DNA of 25,288 bases from UBA5603 sp964501315. Lineage in GTDB: Bacteria > Bacillota_I > Bacilli_A > Izemoplasmatales > Hujiaoplasmataceae. Each line of letters opens with the position of its first letter. The stretch's first letter is position 1. The translations under genes and the position numbers were made by a program. The notes beneath the pieces were generated by a model. That model was not told where the DNA came from and ran no database searches. It saw only the letters and a program-made list of their open reading frames with translations. The stretch spans positions 1-25,288 of the forward strand of contig CAZCSO010000020.1 in the NCBI GenBank assembly GCA_964501315.1, given 5' to 3'. Shown here one piece after another: positions 23,987 through 25,288 of this stretch.

Positions 23987-24015
23987 TAAGTGTCATATTT
24001 GAGGAGTGAGACAGA

Positions 24016-25257
24016 ATGATTGAACCATTAGCCAACCAATTAAGACCCAAATCATTCGCGGATATTATCGGACAAAAACGGGTCGTTTCCATTATTGAAA
24101 AAATGATTAAAGAGCATCATCTTCTATCGATGATATTATACGGTCCTACGGGAACGGGAAAAACGACCATCGCCATGTTGATTGCCGAACAATTCCCGTT
24201 AAATCACTTTAAATTTAACGCTTCAACCGATAATAAAGCACTTCTAAAAGATATCGTTGAAGCCGCAAAACTATACGGAAATGTTTTGCTCATTGTCGAT
24301 GAAATCCATCGAATGAACAAAGATATCCAAGATTATTTGTTACCCCACGTTGAAACCGGAAAAATAACCTTAATTGGATTGACCACTGAAAACCCCTATA
24401 TTAGTGTCAATCCGGCCGTCAGAAGCCGAGTTACCATTTTTAGACTAGAACGATTAAGTGAATCCGATATTTTCGACTTTATCAAAACCATCGACTTAAC
24501 GATGGACTCAAAACACCTCAAAATGTCTGATGAAGCATACCACTACATCGCGACCGCAGCCAACGGTGAAATCCGAAGCGCCATAAACATGGTCGAATTG
24601 TTAATGATTCAAGCGGAAGACAACCAATCCATCGATATCGAATTCGCCAAAGCCATGGTTGGAAAACCAGCATTATCAGTGGATAAGAATGGCAACGACT
24701 ATTACGATATCTTAAGTGCCTTTCATAAATCGGTACGTGGATCCGATGTCAATGCTGCTTTGCATTACCTTGCCCGGTTAATTGAAGCCGATGATTTGGA
24801 ATCCTTACTACGACGGATTAGTGCCATCGTCTACGAAGACATCGGCTTAGCCAATCCTGCAATGGGGCCAAAAGTAGCTGCGATGTGTGACATTTGTAGA
24901 CACATTGGATTTCCTGAGGCTATCAATGGATTAGGTGCTATCACCATCGAACTTTGTTTATCGCCTAAATCCAACAGTGCCCATATAGCAGTCAATGCCG
25001 CTTTAGCAGATGTCCGTGAAGGGAAAACCTACAAAGTGCCTTCTCATCTCATCAACAACCCCACTTACGATGATAAAGCGCCTTATTTATATGCGCATGA
25101 TTTTGAAAATCATATAGTTGCGCAACAGTATCTGCCCAATGAATTAAAAGACAAACGCTATTTCGAACCTCAGACGCATACCAAGTTAGAAGCAATCTTC
25201 AAAGAACAATACGATTCTATTTTGAAACAGCTTGCGTCGAATAAACCCAAAAAATAA
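24016..25257 (+). CDS. rarA: Replication-associated recombination protein RarA (MgsA)
   Basis: A 413-residue AAA+ ATPase of the RarA/MgsA/WRNIP1 family, related to clamp-loader subunits and working at stalled replication forks. It starts with the family-typical IEPLANQLRPKSFADIIGQ. Walker A is GPTGTGKT (43-50), Walker B LLIVDEIHR (91-99), sensor 1 IGLTTENP (about 119-126), and the arginine-finger region is PAVRSR (about 134-139). The C-terminal tetramerisation part includes the conserved DLESLLRRISAIVYEDIGLANP. GAGGAG lies 9 nt before the ATG. It is separated from the esterase unit by a divergent promoter region. Confidence 0.93.
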   Translation: MIEPLANQLRPKSFADIIGQKRVVSIIEKMIKEHHLLSMILYGPTGTGKTTIAMLIAEQFPLNHFKFNASTDNKALLKDIVEAAKLYGNVLLIVDEIHRMNKDIQDYLLPHVETGKITLIGLTTENPYISVNPAVRSRVTIFRLERLSESDIFDFIKTIDLTMDSKHLKMSDEAYHYIATAANGEIRSAINMVELLMIQAEDNQSIDIEFAKAMVGKPALSVDKNGNDYYDILSAFHKSVRGSDVNAALHYLARLIEADDLESLLRRISAIVYEDIGLANPAMGPKVAAMCDICRHIGFPEAINGLGAITIELCLSPKSNSAHIAVNAALADVREGKTYKVPSHLINNPTYDDKAPYLYAHDFENHIVAQQYLPNELKDKRYFEPQTHTKLEAIFKEQYDSILKQLASNKPKK

Positions 25258-25288
25258 ATGTGTGAATGAAAAAGACAAACCGATTCAT

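Noticed and set aside
1..25288. UGA-to-Trp recoding as in Mycoplasma
   Set aside because: Several genes stop at TGA (galK, nadB, the PHP gene) at the expected ends and Trp is encoded by TGG.
1..25288. tRNA, rRNA, CRISPR array, prophage or toxin-antitoxin genes
   Set aside because: None could be recognised by eye; short repeats present are terminators, promoters or single palindromes.

Overview
The window is a stretch of ordinary bacterial chromosome with about 20 genes on both strands. Gene order, AT-rich promoters of the TTGACA-17-TATAAT type, strong GGAGG ribosome sites, TTTT-ending hairpin terminators and the protein families (L21/L27, Obg, RuvA, ArsR-permease-thioredoxin, DUF975) point to a low-GC Bacillota-type organism. 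A Mollicutes-like relative that keeps the standard code (an Acholeplasma/Izemoplasma-type lineage) is possible. TGA is used as a stop and Trp is TGG, so UGA is not recoded. The lineage is an inference.

Layout. 1-1740: a self-contained metal/metalloid cassette (ArsR repressor, ArsP/COG0701 permease, CxxC thioredoxin-like protein) with its own promoter, a perfect operator palindrome and a bidirectional terminator. 1741-3488 (minus): a nucleoside phosphorylase and a membrane-anchored alpha/beta hydrolase. 3697-4350: DUF975 membrane protein. 4466-5437: Gfo/Idh/MocA oxidoreductase. 5448-6237: ribosomal operon rplU-rpmA with a structured leader but without the usual prp (ysxB) gene in the middle. 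6256-6762: small membrane protein. 6850-10011: a very large GH94-like (clan GH-Q type) glycoside phosphorylase behind a good promoter with a cre/LacI-type palindrome at +1. 10098-10760: CatA-type acetyltransferase. 10845-13772: galK, a membrane protein with a beta-rich extracellular part, and a GNAT acetyltransferase, all overlapping. 13857-15140: obg. 15476-16030: ruvA without ruvB. 16071-17048 (minus): L-asparaginase. 17611-20788 (minus): nadA-nadB-PHP phosphatase operon. 20964-23844 (minus): alpha/beta hydrolase, 7-TM protein, DUF697 protein. 24016-25257: rarA/mgsA.

Together the genes cover metalloid efflux, nucleoside and sugar salvage (phosphorylases, galactokinase), the asparagine-to-aspartate-to-quinolinate route (asparaginase next to NadB/NadA) and core translation/repair. 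Two longer gene-free stretches exist. 15141-15475 is an AT-rich stretch with short hairpins. 17049-17610 holds what looks like the worn end of an IS21-type element next to the PHP gene terminator. I saw no tRNA, rRNA, CRISPR array, intact transposase or prophage. I did not find a clearly new multi-gene system. The best leads are the unusual L27 N-terminus with missing prp, the large phosphorylase with its operator, the galK-linked membrane protein, and the PHP phosphatase sitting where nadC might be expected.
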